Source of the DNA: Oasisia sp. SBJ-2009 | Lineage: Eukaryota > Annelida > Polychaeta > Sabellida > Siboglinidae | Reading direction: 5' to 3' | NCBI GenBank assembly: GCA_964017155.1 | Contig: OZ024857.1 | Location: forward strand, 31,202,542-31,266,541 | Length of the DNA stretch: 64,000 nucleotides | In this document: positions 48,989-61,419 of the stretch, in pieces | Layout of the letters: each line of letters opens with the position of its first letter | Position numbering within the stretch: the stretch's first letter is position 1 | Notes under the pieces: model-generated | What the model saw: the letters and a program-made list of their open reading frames with translations, nothing else | What the model was told of the DNA's origin: nothing | Databases searched by the model: none | Program-made: the position numbers and the translations under genes

Positions 48989-50431
48989 GTGAGAATCTCA
49001 GTTATACAATATATAGCTTAGGTTATCGTCTGCGAACAAATTTATGTTCCACTACCATTAATTTAGGAAATGAATAGTTTTAAGACATTACAGTGATATG
49101 AAAATTGATCAACAATAATACATGTTGGACGAATTATGTACCAAACCGATTTTTAATAATATTACAGTGCATAGTCGTAGTGTGAGTGACATATTTTATA
49201 TTAATCTAATAGCCTAATTATAATATGGTACTATTTTATGACTACTAATTATTGATAATTGGTACTGTCTTCTGCAGATACCTAGATGGAAAAAAAAGAC
49301 CTGAATGCCAAGCAAAGTGAAAGGGAAACTGTGGTCTTTTTAAGGAAACCTGTTACCATGACATCCCTGCTGTTTTGTTGTAGTTTGTCTAATTTTATTT
49401 ATTTATTGTTATTACTATTGACACTATCTTAATATTACTACTTTTCTACCTTTTCTACTACTGTTATTGTTAGTAATGTTGGCAGCTCTGTTTTGTTGTT
49501 GTTTTCCCTATTCTCTCATCCACTTTGCATGGTCTGTTTTTTAATCTGTAAAATTGTAATTAATTATATAGGTGTGGGTATTCTCTCCAATGTCTTTGGA
49601 GGACGGACTTCAGTTGGTTGATTTTTAAATGACTTTTTTTGTCACAATTGTGGATCTGGTAAAACAACAAATTAAATAGTTCTAAGCTGTACTCACCCCT
49701 CACACAGCGAGACACTGTATACTAAGTATAAGCATGTTGATTTGTTTCATACTGGCATATCAGAGAGGCAACTGTTTGAACACATTGTACACAATTAAAC
49801 AACACTGGCTAACTGATGTCAGTAAATAAATAACGTGATAATTATGTATAAAACTTTGTGCAGTCCTATGTATATACAGGCACTGCAGTGGCCGTTCTGC
49901 CGTGCTATAGCCTGGCTGTCACCAGCCCGTGTTGACTTCAAAGTATCATGTGTCAACTGATAGCGGCCAAGCGATCTTGTTCTAGTAGGGTGTTCTATTT
50001 ATATCTATGATTGAGCTATACAGTGGTATCCTTGTGCAATTTTACATCGACGGGTGTATTTAATTTAATGTGTCTCTAAAACGTATTATTTGTCCAGTCT
50101 AATATTTTCAGGGACTCTTCTGCAATGAAATTGGATGCTGTGTACACAATATTAGGGACATCAGAGATTGTGCTGTATGTTTGTATTGTGGTAAACAGTG
50201 CTATCTTGGTACAATTTTCCATCCACGGGTGACGTCGGGTGTACATAATTTAATGTATCTCTGAACATTATTATTTGCCCACTCTAATATTTTCAGGGAC
50301 TCTTCTGCAATAGCATAGGATGCTGTCTACAAACTATTTCCAAAATCAGAGGATACATTTTTGGGTATCTGAGGTTAAAGGTCAAATTTCAAAGGTTACA
50401 TCATTTTTATTTACACTATTGTTTCAATTTT

Positions 50432-51005
50432 TGTTTCTCTAGCCTTATTAATGGCAGAGTTACAGGAATTACTGTTGCGGTAAGTATGCGAATCGGGTCA
50501 AAGTTCAGTGACCTATATCTTCCATGATACTTGACCTAGGTTTTTATTTTGATATACTCATGTGAATCAACAACTGTACTAAATTTCATTAAATTTGGAG
50601 TCGGGTGATGCAAATATGGCCAAAAAGTGATTGATTTCACATGGAATGACCCTGCTGCATCTTTCTCATCACCGATTCTATGATACGTCAGACTGCCATC
50701 TGCAACATGCTTCCATAGATATTACTACTGTATTTACACCCAGCAAGCATGCACCCACTGTGCCAAAGAATAACTAGCTGCAAGACACAGAGGACATCTC
50801 ATAAAACTAATGACATGGCATTCTTTGATACATGCCTAAAAGTACCATTGCTAATTTATAGCCCCATTAGAACCTCGGAGCAAACTAACAGTAGAAGCCC
50901 TTGTTCACAAAATCAGCATATAATGGTGGTATTGGATTTCCCAAAGAAGATGATGAACATACTTATTAATATGAATTATGAGACTTAACGAGTACAACAC
51001 AATGA
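50432..51005. other. Stretch without recognised features
   Basis: AT-rich sequence. A phrase near 50575 (CTAAATTTCATTAAATTTGG) has the look of a dispersed repeat. An 80-codon ORF at 50749-50988 has no recognisable features. Confidence 0.5.
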
Positions 51006-51009
51006 TGTA

Positions 51010-51150
51010 CCGGGTCCATGCCAGGATTCCACAAAAAGTATACTGCAGTTCATGGACATGGTTAAGGTATGTATAAAATGGCTATTACCATATTGGTAAA
51101 AAAAAATGATTTAGATACTCACACTTGGTATTTCTCTCATTGCATCACAC
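51010..51150 (-). repeat. Inverted fragment of the tandem unit
   Basis: Reads as the reverse complement of unit positions about 7070-7210, including the short exon candidate (AGTATACTGCAGTTCATGGA, then a GTATGT donor on the plus strand here). It lies outside the array and in opposite orientation. Confidence 0.8.
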
Positions 51151-51169
51151 TGGTATAACACTCAGAAAC

Positions 51170-51720
51170 TTACAATCAAATGATGTAAGGACATTTCTAT
51201 CTATTTCAATGTATCAAATGGTGTCAAACATGGAGGCATCCCCCCCACCTTTTCAATGTGTAGATGGATGACTAAAGTGTCAATCTCAACAAATTACTCA
51301 TTTGTTGTCTTTATGGAGAAACTTTAATCAAGCACTTCATGTATGCTAATGAGCTCTTTTTTTCTCAGCCTTGCTGTTTCGAGAAAACTTACAGAATGCT
51401 GTGCCAAGTAGGATTAATTGTTCAACAAAACATAGAATATTAACATATAATATCAACAAGTCTTATTGTATGGTTATCAACAGGAAATCCCAGGAAATGA
51501 CAAGTATTTATTGTGTCAATCTCGATAATCGTCCATTTATCTTATACAATGACATGTAAAAACCTGGGTCATATAATCAATAATAACCTTACTGATGGCG
51601 ATGACATTGCCAGACAAAAAAGATACCTTTATGCACAAAGTAATGTTTCAGTTCGAATAATCTGTCTTTGTAGTCCTACCACCGAAATTACCATATTTTA
51701 AGCTTACTTTGCTCCAATGT
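51170..51720 (+). pseudogene. Reverse transcriptase fragment, decayed
   Basis: Successive frame-shifted pieces read SNGVKHGG, MYANEL (from YADDL), NINKSYCMVINRKSQ and LGHIINNNLTDGDDIARQKR then YLYAQ. This is the RT core and following region of a non-LTR element. The catalytic Asp pair has mutated, and at least two frameshifts are present. Confidence 0.8.
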
Positions 51721-51769
51721 ACACTTCATTTTGTTAACTACTTCCATACAGATGTACATTTTCGATACT

Positions 51770-52080
51770 GGTCATCCCAATTCTACATGTGATATTTATA
51801 TATTGTACCTTATTTTATATAATTATTTATAATATAATTAGATGCATCAACCACTAAGAAGGGAAAACGGAAGACCGGGAGGTGTTTGATTCTCGATCAA
51901 GAATCTGACGCAGAAAATAAGTTATTTTAAAAATGGCTTCAAAGTGAGAAAACAACCGGTGCAATAACAGAAGTGGCATAATTGAAAACAATTAAGGTCA
52001 ATTATGATTTATTTGATTATTTTAAAGTGGTTTACAGCTTCAGTGGTTAATAATTCCATTACCATTTGTGTAGATTAACA
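51770..52080. other. Stretch without recognised features
   Basis: AT-rich sequence between the RT fragment and a block rich in AAATAC/GTATTT; nothing recognised. Confidence 0.5.
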
Positions 52081-52099
52081 AAATTCTATTTCAGTTACA

Positions 52100-52285
52100 G
52101 ACATGGGGTCAAATACATTTGTATTTGAAAGTATTAAATACTTTAAAAAAAGTGTTTGTATTTGGCATTTAGAAATTGAAAGTATTAGTATTTAAATACT
52201 TTCCTAAAGTATTTGATATTTCAAATACATTTCAAATACTTTTTCAAATACTTTTTCAAATACTTTTTCAAATACTTTTTCAGTT
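52100..52285. repeat. Self-complementary AAATAC/GTATTT-rich block
   Basis: Repeated GTATTTGAAAGTATT and its complement, ending in four tandem copies of CAAATACTTTTT. It resembles the terminal region of a small inverted-repeat transposon; family not determined. Confidence 0.5.
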
Positions 52286-52379
52286 CTTTCCTCCATTATG
52301 TTCATGTAAGTTACTGCTTTAGAAGCTAAATTAGCCTGTGTGATATCAGTGACCTTTATTATGAAGCCTGGCTTGGTTT

Positions 52380-52775
52380 TGTCCGAAGGAGATAAAGCCT
52401 CTAGCGGTGGCCCCATCTTGCGGATACTTAAGAGACTAATTCCGACGGATGCTTTGATATCTCAGCTATGAATCCTGGGTAGTTTTGACATGTTTTGGGA
52501 TTGAATTGTTTTAGTTTTTCGTGATTGAAGTTCATTATCTGTGGACCTTCAACAATGTCGTTGCCTTGGACATCGTAGCTATTTACTACTGATGAAGTTT
52601 GTGCTTATATATCGTTGGATTGGACACTTTTGACATTGCTAAAGGTAAGTTTACAGTACGTTCGAAATACAACTGACTGAGCGATAAAATGAATTATCGG
52701 GGCTTTGTTTGTTTCGTTGTCTAAGCTGGGTGACCACCAGTCTGGTTTTCATAGCGATTTTCGCGTTAACGTTCC
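52380..52775 (-). repeat. Inverted fragment of the tandem unit, 5' part
   Basis: Reverse complement of unit positions about 7220-7605. It includes the CTAAAG/GTAAGT donor region in plus orientation and a GGTGGCCCCATCTTGCGG segment. It carries an extra stretch (CGACGGATGC) missing from units A-D, so it derives from an older version of the unit. Confidence 0.8.
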
Positions 52776-52815
52776 GACGTACCGAAATTGTCCGAGACAA
52801 CGTCATTGTCTCGGT

Positions 52816-53490
52816 TCATGAATCTGTATCTGTAATATATGTATATGTTACTGGCAAAATGTCCTGGGGACACACCACGCCAGTGCGTATGGTGGGTCGT
52901 TTGGATTGGTTGTTAAAATGTTGTATTACATTTTTTGGAAATGAGTTTAGTGATTTACTTGAGACAGTGTTTGGGGGCAGAGAATTCCATTCTTTAATTG
53001 TGGTTGGGAAGAAGCTGTTTCCAAATATGTTTGCAGAGTATCTAATTTGCAAGAACTGACTCATGTTTACGTGAGGATCTAGTGTTGTGTTGGATATAGT
53101 GATCTAGCGGGATATCTATATAAGGTTATGTTCCATCTTGTATATAATGCTAAGTCTTTTAATTTTTCGTCTTGTTTGAAGGGTGTCCCATTGGAGGTCT
53201 TTAAGAAGTTGTGTTTCTGTTCCTGGCTCTCTAGAATAGTTTTGTGTGCAAAATCTGCCAGCTTGTCTTTTGATTCTTTTTAAGGTTTTAATATGTTTTA
53301 TGCAATGTGGATCCCATGATGCTGAAGCATATTCAAGTATTGGTCGGACAAAGGTTGTGTAAGCTATAGATTTAATGTGGGTTGGGCATTTACTTAGATT
53401 TCTCCTAATGACTCCTAGTGTCTGTTTTGCTTTCTTAGCGACTGAATACGCCTGTTCGACGTAGTTTATCTAGTGTTGCCGAAATGCGGA
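52816..53490 (-). pseudogene. Non-LTR retrotransposon ORF2 C-terminal fragment
   Basis: The minus strand reads AKKAKQTLGVIRRNLSKCP, TTFVRPILEYASASWDPH, and FFPTTIKEWNSLPPNTVS near its end: the post-RT region of CR1/Jockey-type ORF2. An in-frame stop lies in the linker near 53105. The 82-codon ORF at 52816-53064 is its last part. Confidence 0.85.
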
Positions 53491-53572
53491 CTGGAGCTTT
53501 TGGGTACACTTGTGTGTCTAATTTAGCGTAATGTTTTTAGTTAGAGAAATGTTGTTCCGCTTCTGCAGACAA

Positions 53573-53790
53573 TTTAATCAAGCACTTCATATATGCTGAT
53601 GACCTGTATACATTTTCTCTCAGTGTAGCTGTTTCGAGAAAACGTACAGAATGCTGTACCAAGTAGGATGAATATTGTTCAACATAACATACAATATTGA
53701 CATATAATATCAACAAGTCTTATTTTATGGTTATCAACAGGAAATCGCAGGAAATGACAAGTATTCATTGTGTCAATCTCAATAAGCGTC
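53573..53790 (+). pseudogene. Second copy of the RT fragment, YADD intact
   Basis: About 215 bp closely similar to 51325-51535, starting near TTTAATCAAGCACTTCATAT. Here the catalytic motif reads YADDL (53593-53607) where the other copy has YANEL. It ends abruptly at the GC-rich satellite. Confidence 0.8.
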
Positions 53791-53799
53791 AATTTCCTA

Positions 53800-54082
53800 C
53801 TACGCAACCGGAACCAGAAGTAACTGGGAAACCGGAGCCGGAATTAACTGCGCAACCGAAACCGAAAGTAATGCGCACCCGGAACAGGAAGTAATGCGCA
53901 AACGGAACCGGAAGTAATGCGCAACCGGTAGTAATGCGCAACCGGAAGTAATGCGCAACCGGAACCGGAAGTAATGCGCAACCGGAACCGGAAGTCATGC
54001 GCAACCGGAACATGAAGTCATGCGCAACCGGAACCGGAAGTCATGCACAAACGGAAGTCATGCGCAACCGGAATTGGAAGTA
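53800..54082. repeat. GC-rich 23-bp satellite outside the array
   Basis: ATGCGCAACCGGAACCGGAA-type monomers, the same family as in units A-D but with GGAAGTA/GGAAGTC ends. It is fused directly to the RT fragment and followed by three 22-bp copies of ACACCATCTCCTAACACTGA. Confidence 0.9.
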
Positions 54083-54179
54083 AATGGGCCCACCAAAAGA
54101 CACCATCTCCTAACACTGATGACACCATCTCCTAACACTGATGATACCATCTCCTAACACTGATGCTGTACGTAGATAT

Positions 54180-55190
54180 TTCTTATGTGAATTATGATGA
54201 TTCTAGCTGGTTATTACAATATCAGAATGTGCTATCCACTTAATTTAACCACGGACTTATGTGCAAGTAAAACAATTCCAAGTTTATTTAATAACTACAA
54301 TTATGTCAGAATTATTGTATATTCATCCCAAGCATTTAAATCAATAAACTAGAAATAACAGTTACACAATTCTTAGTAATGTTTACATTTCTAGAAGTAA
54401 TTGCATTATTATTAATTATAATTAGGAATAGTTGTGGTGATATTTTATTCACAACAATGTCGTAAAACAGGATCAAAATAAAAAATTACATATGAACATT
54501 CATCAAAATATAAATAACATAAATAAATAATAAATAGAAGCGAATGGCAGTCAATATTGAAAACAGCAATGCCTATCTGGACTTGGCCTTGGGCCTAGGC
54601 ATAGAATGACAGCACAGAATGACAGAGCGGTTAAATACAATTATTATGAGTATTTAAACATTACATATAATTCAAATCAGTGAACTTACACGCATGGCAA
54701 GACTGGTTAAAACGTGCGTCACTTGCCTAAGAATTTTGTGTACCATTGCCTTCGGTATTGACTATTGTTTACGCCTATAAGCCGGCACCCCATGCATATC
54801 ATAGGTCATGTACGACGAAAATAGAATTAACAAAACCATTTAGAACTACACCGATTAATGATGTAACTGTGTGAAGTCTGATTGTTACCAGAAGCTGTAA
54901 AATGGCAAGAGCACATATTTTTATCGTCATTCTCAGAACAATTACACGATAGTATCCAACTGATGACAGCACTGACATTGCTGATAGCGCCACGTAGTGG
55001 CTTGTCAGCAAATCTTTGCCACGTTTGTAAGTTTATGGGCTGCGCGAGTTACAAGGTATAACATTTTCTTTTCTTGATTTCTTTAAATCCAGTTGCATTG
55101 ATAGTACTGTTTGGTTTGAGCTAACAGTAGTTTCATCTATTCATACGTTATAAAATAAATTAATGTTTACGTAGCGCAATAAGTAATTGT
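54180..55190. other. Stretch without recognised features
   Basis: AT-rich sequence, no coding or repeat signal I can support. Minus-strand ORF 54799-55011 has no recognisable domain. Confidence 0.5.
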
Positions 55191-55198
55191 ATTATTGG

Positions 55199-55282
55199 AG
55201 CCCGTCGATCTCGGCCCACGTCGATCTCGGCCCATCGATCTCGGCCTATGTCGATCGTGGGCCACGTCGATCTCGGCCCACT
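55199..55282. repeat. Short tandem repeat of GTCGATCTCGGCCCAC
   Basis: Five imperfect copies of a ~17-bp CpG-rich unit. Confidence 0.85.
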
Positions 55283-55364
55283 ATTTCATTTTATATAATT
55301 ACATGTCCTAATGTACAAAAATAAAAGGATAGATGGACTTCTACGTACTTTTAAGCTTTCTAGT

Positions 55365-55368
<4 letters not shown>
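55283..55368. repeat. Direct repeat R1
   Basis: TATATAATTACATGTCCTAA through CTTTTAAGCTTTCTAGTCAT. It recurs almost unchanged at 56214-56300, and each copy is followed by a TA tract. Confidence 0.88.
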
Positions 55369-55686
<318 letters not shown>

Positions 55687-55691
55687 ATATT

Positions 55692-56209
55692 TTATGGCAC
55701 CTCATGAAGAGGTCCTGGTTTCTATTTTCTAGTTACCGTGTATTGTCTTAGTTGGTGAGTTGAGCTTCCTTGGATTAATTAAGCGTGGACAAGGCCAGGG
55801 TTCGTATCTCATTTCAAGGGGGAAAGAGGATGTGCCTCTGTTGAGTTTCTTGTTTGTTCTGTGCTGGAATACTCTGTTATAATGTGTACCCAGGTTGTCT
55901 TATTGCGGTTTTACATAACTCATGGCATTGATGCTGTTCTTAGTTGCTGACTGGTCCTGATAGTCTTTGTTCACCAGTAACCCCCTCAGACCTCCCTCTG
56001 GCTTAATTGGGAGCAGTTTATCTGCTTAGACTGCATGTTGCTCATGGGCTCATTTTATGATGAACAGTTTCCTGTTCATTTAAATTTATCTTCCTTGACC
56101 ACTCCTTCCCAGCTAATGACGACCCGTGATTTCATATGTATCTATACTGCATTTGTCTAAATAAAATTATGTTTACAAATGTATATTGAAGAAAAAAAAC
56201 GTTCTGCGA
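55692..56209 (+). mobile_element. tRNA-derived retroposon, copy 1
   Basis: About 515 bp. A-box-like TGTCTTAGTTGG (55744-55755) and B-box-like GGTTCGTATCT (55799-55809) have tRNA spacing near the 5' end. The tail ends in an A run and ACGTTCTGCG. A second copy is at 59165. Confidence 0.7.
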
Positions 56210-56213
56210 TATT

Positions 56214-56300
56214 TCATTTAATATAATTACATGTCCTAATGTACAAAAATAAAAGGTTCGATGGACTTCTACGTTCTTTTAAGCTTTCTAGTCATCATGT
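56214..56300. repeat. Direct repeat R2
   Basis: Second copy of R1, ~930 bp away. R1 plus TA and R2 plus TA flank the retroposon, suggesting a tandem duplication with an insertion. Confidence 0.88.
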
Positions 56301-56301
56301 A

Positions 56302-56306
<5 letters not shown>

Positions 56307-56392
<86 letters not shown>
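56307..56392. repeat. TA microsatellite
   Basis: Uninterrupted TA run adjoining the hAT relic. Confidence 0.97.
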
Positions 56393-57716
<1,324 letters not shown>

Positions 57717-57939
57717 AAAGTAGCAGAATAAATATATAATAATATACATAGTACTTAATTATTAACAAATGAGTACAGCAATATAATAGTTGTGTCAATT
57801 GTAATTATAAATATTCAAATATATGTTAATTTGTAAACTATTAATTAATAAATAATTAAAATGACATGCTGGTTGAGGTAATTAAGAGTAAATAAGTAAA
57901 TAAATAAAAATATAAAAGGGTGAAAGGTGTAGAAAAACT

Positions 57940-58085
57940 AGACATTAAAAGCAATCTTGAAATAATAATACTCTAGAACGCAAGTCCTCAGGTAGTGCGT
58001 TCCAAAGAGTTGGTCCTGCACGAGAGAATGAGCGGCGTCCAAAACGTTCGAGGTTGTGCCGTGTAGGGCGCGAAACACAATGACG
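57940..58085 (-). pseudogene. L2/CR1-type ORF2 C-terminus
   Basis: The minus strand reads [20 protein letters not shown] then NALPEDLR, the conserved closing block of L2/CR1-group ORF2 (also seen as AAPTVWNSLPASVK in the element at 1-2254, but clearly another family). Stop after FQDCF. 57715-57939 is probably its 3' UTR. Confidence 0.82.
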
Positions 58086-58092
58086 AGTATCT

Positions 58093-58196
<104 letters not shown>

Positions 58197-58475
58197 CAAA
58201 GATTGAAAGTATACTGTATTGATATTATATATATGTGGTCTTCTTTCAGAAATAATAAAGTCAAAGAGTGAAATGTTTGTAATGTTTAAATATTTCAAGA
58301 GTTTCATTTTATAATTGCAAATAAATTTAGTTACAGGTTTTGGTGTAAACTGTAACAGGTGTGCATGATAGCCAATCAGGGCATTGAACAGGGTGTGAAT
58401 ATATGAGTAGGTGATTCTGGCGAGGCCTCGATTCTGGCGGGCGTGGTGATTCTATATATACTGCGTTACTCTAGT

Positions 58476-58690
58476 ATGGAAGCTATTAACGATTCTTTAG
58501 CAATGTCACCGTTACATCCTTGCGTAGAATGCGGCAAAAGAGTACAGAAAAATTCGAAAGCGGTCCAATGCGAATCGTGCGACAAGTGGTGCCACATACG
58601 ATGTGGAACAAGAATAGACGCCACCACATATCAACAGGTGGTTGAAGGTAACGTTGATTTGTTTTGGTTTTGTAGAGTGGTAAAAAAAGT
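58476..58690 (+). pseudogene. PHD-finger ORF, truncated
   Basis: Starts MEAINDSLAMSPLHPCVECG. Zinc ligands follow the PHD pattern: CVEC, CESC, then WCHIRC and WFC near 58673. The final Cys two residues on is missing because the reading runs into antisense RT sequence. PHD fingers of this kind are common in ORF1 of CR1-type retrotransposons, which I consider likelier than a host chromatin gene. The GTG at 58443 opens the frame, but the ATG at 58476 is the sensible start. Confidence 0.7.
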
Positions 58691-58800
58691 ATATTTATCT
58701 AGAAATTGGAATGGTCATTTTAGTTGCCTTATTTACCACTTGGCCTATATGTTCGTCAAATGTAAGTTTGGAATCAAACGTTATAGTTACCCCGAAGTAA
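58690..58800 (-). pseudogene. RT-region fragment of a CR1-type element
   Basis: The minus strand reads YFGVTITFDSKLTFDEHIGQ then VVNKATKM, the block after RT domain 7 (LGVTFDSKLTF). It faces the PHD ORF tail to tail. Confidence 0.78.
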
Positions 58801-58920
58801 AATGGGCGCTACAGCTGACAATAATGCTGTAATTAACTGTCACTTATATTTATGAAGTCCTCATGTTTGTCTTGTACAGGTGTATCTAGAAACAATTTAA
58901 TGATATTAAGAAATTATAAT
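58780..58920. repeat. Dispersed repeat, copy 1
   Basis: GTTATAGTTACCCCGAAGTA through TCATGTTTGTCTTGTAC, repeated at 59872-60000. 58921-59160 shows nothing recognised. Confidence 0.85.
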
Positions 58921-59164
58921 TTGTAGATAATTTGGGCGAGCATAGATATGTTTATTTTTATTAAATATTTCCAATATTTTGTGCGCCACTGTAATCGGAT
59001 TGTCCCGCGGTCCGCCATAAGCTATACATCAATACACATGTAAAAGGAATTAATTTATCCTTCTTATATAGCATGTTTGGAGTAGTCACCGCCACGCCAG
59101 CCCCTCATTCCCGCCAACAAGTGCCGAGGCCAATAAACGGCTTCCGAGCATTGGTACCTTTTAT

Positions 59165-59672
59165 TGGCACCTCATGAAGTGGTCCTGGTTTCTATTATCT
59201 AGCTACCGTGTATTGTCTTAGTTGGTGAGTTGAGCTTCCTTGGATTAATTAAGCGTGGACAAGCCCAGGGTTCGTATCTAATTTCAAGGGGGAAAGAGGA
59301 TGTGCCTCTGTTGTGTTTCTTGTTTGTTCTGTGCTGGATTACTCTGTTATAATGTGTACCCAGGTTGTCTTATTGCGGTTTTACATAACTCATGGCATTG
59401 ATGCTGTTCTTAGTTGCTGACTGGTCCTGATAGCCTTTGTTCACCAGTAGCCCCCTCAGACCTCCCTCTGGCTTAATTTGGAGCACTTCTGTAGGTCCTG
59501 CTGCACATCAGTTTATCTGCTTATACTTTAAATTGTTCATTTAAATTTATCTTCCTTGACCACTCCTTCCCAGCTAATGACGACCCGTGATTTCATATGT
59601 ATCTATATTGCATTTGTCTATAAATATAATTCAGTTTACAAATGTATATTGGAAAAAAACGTTCTGCGTTAT
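59165..59672 (+). mobile_element. tRNA-derived retroposon, copy 2
   Basis: Second copy of the element at 55692. A box at 59214-59225, B box at 59269-59279, same ACGTTCTGCG end. It differs by a ~45-bp replacement in the 3' half. Confidence 0.7.
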
Positions 59673-59819
59673 ATTAACTGGCGCAGCGATTTGCGGACAT
59701 AATTATAACAGTCAATTACTTCTCATTTCTCATGCTCTTAAAAGAAACGACACACAATTTCAATAAGTCGTACCTGAGACCTTTTTACTCTGACCAAAGC
59801 ATGCTTGGTCTTTTTTGAA

Positions 59820-59870
59820 CTTTGTATGTGTGTAATGTGTGTGCGTGCGTGCATGCGTGCGTGCGTGGTT
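59820..59870. repeat. GT/GC microsatellite
   Basis: TGTGTG followed by repeated GCGTGCGT steps. Confidence 0.93.
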
Positions 59871-59871
59871 A

Positions 59872-60000
59872 TAGTTATCCCTAAGTAAAATGGGCGCTAC
59901 GGCTAACAATATTCCTGTAATTAACTGTCACTTATATTTATGAAGTCCTCATGTTTGTCTTGTACAAGAAATCTAGAAAAAAATTAATGATATTACGAAA
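59872..60000. repeat. Dispersed repeat, copy 2
   Basis: Second copy of 58780-58920. It includes the start of the same antisense RT block. Confidence 0.85.
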
Positions 60001-60004
60001 TTTA

Positions 60005-61415
60005 ACACAGTAGTACAACTGCGTTGCTGAGTTCGTTGCTTGTTGTGCCCCTCGCTTCTGCTCTGCCGTCTGCCGTCGGCTTCGTGGCATCAATCCGATC
60101 GTTTTTCAAACCGATCTATTGTGTATTTAGCGCTTGCTTTGTGTGGTGATTTCCTAAGTGTTTGCTTAAAACGTGACCAATTCCTTTGAGTGCATTCAAT
60201 TAACTTTTAGGCCCAGTAAATTTGGTGCAAAGCACTGTTTGTTTGCGCCGATATCAATCGCTTTTGTCTCCTGCCAGTTCGCTGTGGCTGTGTGTATGTA
60301 GACTACTGAAATGCGGAATAAGTATTCGTTAATGCATTGAGTACACGACGGAACCATATATGTGATATACATTAGAATAGATCTCTTGCGCTATGCAGAA
60401 TATCACTCTACCCTCCTTGCAATAAGCCGCATTTTATACGGGCGAAACCCATTGGTAGGAATAGTCACCTCAAAAATCGCCAAGCGTAATTTATTTTGTC
60501 ACAAAATATTTCTCTGGTGTACATATATATTATTGAAAATAACTGCTAGTAAAATAGTTAATTCAAAAAGAAATGAAAAGAAACAGAAAACCCTCTGCCG
60601 CAACTTGATCGTTATAAGCATATTCATTACAATAATTATTTCGTTAGTAAAATTATCCAGATTGTTTTAAATGCACGAAAAAACATTTTAGATGTTAATT
60701 TATGATTTCCGATATTTTCTCTGTATAAGTGTTTCAATCACCCCATTATTATCCGAGTTTTGCTGTGAAATTAATGAATTGCAATATTGGCTGGGTTTTT
60801 TTCATTTTGTATTTACTGTTACAGTTATTCAACACATGCAAGAAGGCAGCCATCTTGTCAGCTGGATCGCTGTTCATTGTTGCAGCTTACTGATCAGAAT
60901 AATTATACATTATTACTGTTGATGCATAGCAATAAATGTAGTGTCGCATAACAATTGCATTTGATTGTACTCTGTTGCTATTACATGTTATGTCCCCCAT
61001 TAATACTGCATGAAATGCTTCATTACGTTAATTGTGGATAAAGAAATAATACGATATGCCAGGCAATAAGTATACAATACATCTTAACTCACCGTTTTGA
61101 AAATACTTCATTTACTAGTTCCGGAGTGTAAGCGCTCAGACCCGTATTGCATTGTACCTTTGACGGCTTACCAATAATTCAATAGATAAAGTTTCTGCAA
61201 AATTACCGCCATGCTACATATTGAATTATGTTTCGAAATAAAAAGTGAAATTCAATGACAGCGACTTATTTCAACGAATTTCTAACGTAACATTACTCAG
61301 TCCTCATTCATAATGTTCATGAAATATTGATGCATACATGTGTAGACTTACTGGTTCCGTCGGCTCACCTCAAATAAACGAAGTTGTGCTTAATAATTAT
61401 AACCACTATGTATAA
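60005..61415. other. Stretch without recognised genes
   Basis: 60005-60300 is richer in GC than its surroundings and could be a promoter or retroelement 5' UTR; no motif is decisive. The ORFs at 60362-60670 and 60692-60922 show no domain and have AT-driven composition. Confidence 0.45.
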
Positions 61416-61419
61416 TAAA

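Larger units (their letters stand above)
48557..50010 (+). mobile_element. 1.45-kb segment inserted in the foldback arm
   Basis: The right arm breaks off after TTGGGCTA (48549-48556) and resumes with TTGAGCTA (50011-50018), a 7/8 direct repeat that looks like an 8-bp target duplication. P-type and hAT transposons make 8-bp duplications. I see no clear terminal inverted repeats, so it could be a decayed element or a captured gene piece. 48989-49270 and 49330-50010 hold nothing else I can name. Confidence 0.6.
47386..50431. mobile_element. Palindromic foldback element, split by an insertion
   Basis: Outer ends are inverted repeats: AAAATTAAAACAATAGTGTA at the left and its near-exact complement ending near 50431. 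Each arm holds three ~165-180 bp sub-repeats. Marker CAGCACAATCTCTG is at about 47633, 47808 and 47972; its complement is at about 48350, 48525 and 50163. The arms meet near 48165. Without the insertion the right arm is 393 + 421 bp against 780 bp for the left. No ORF is recognised. The short flank 47341-47385 joins it to the end of unit D. Confidence 0.82.
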
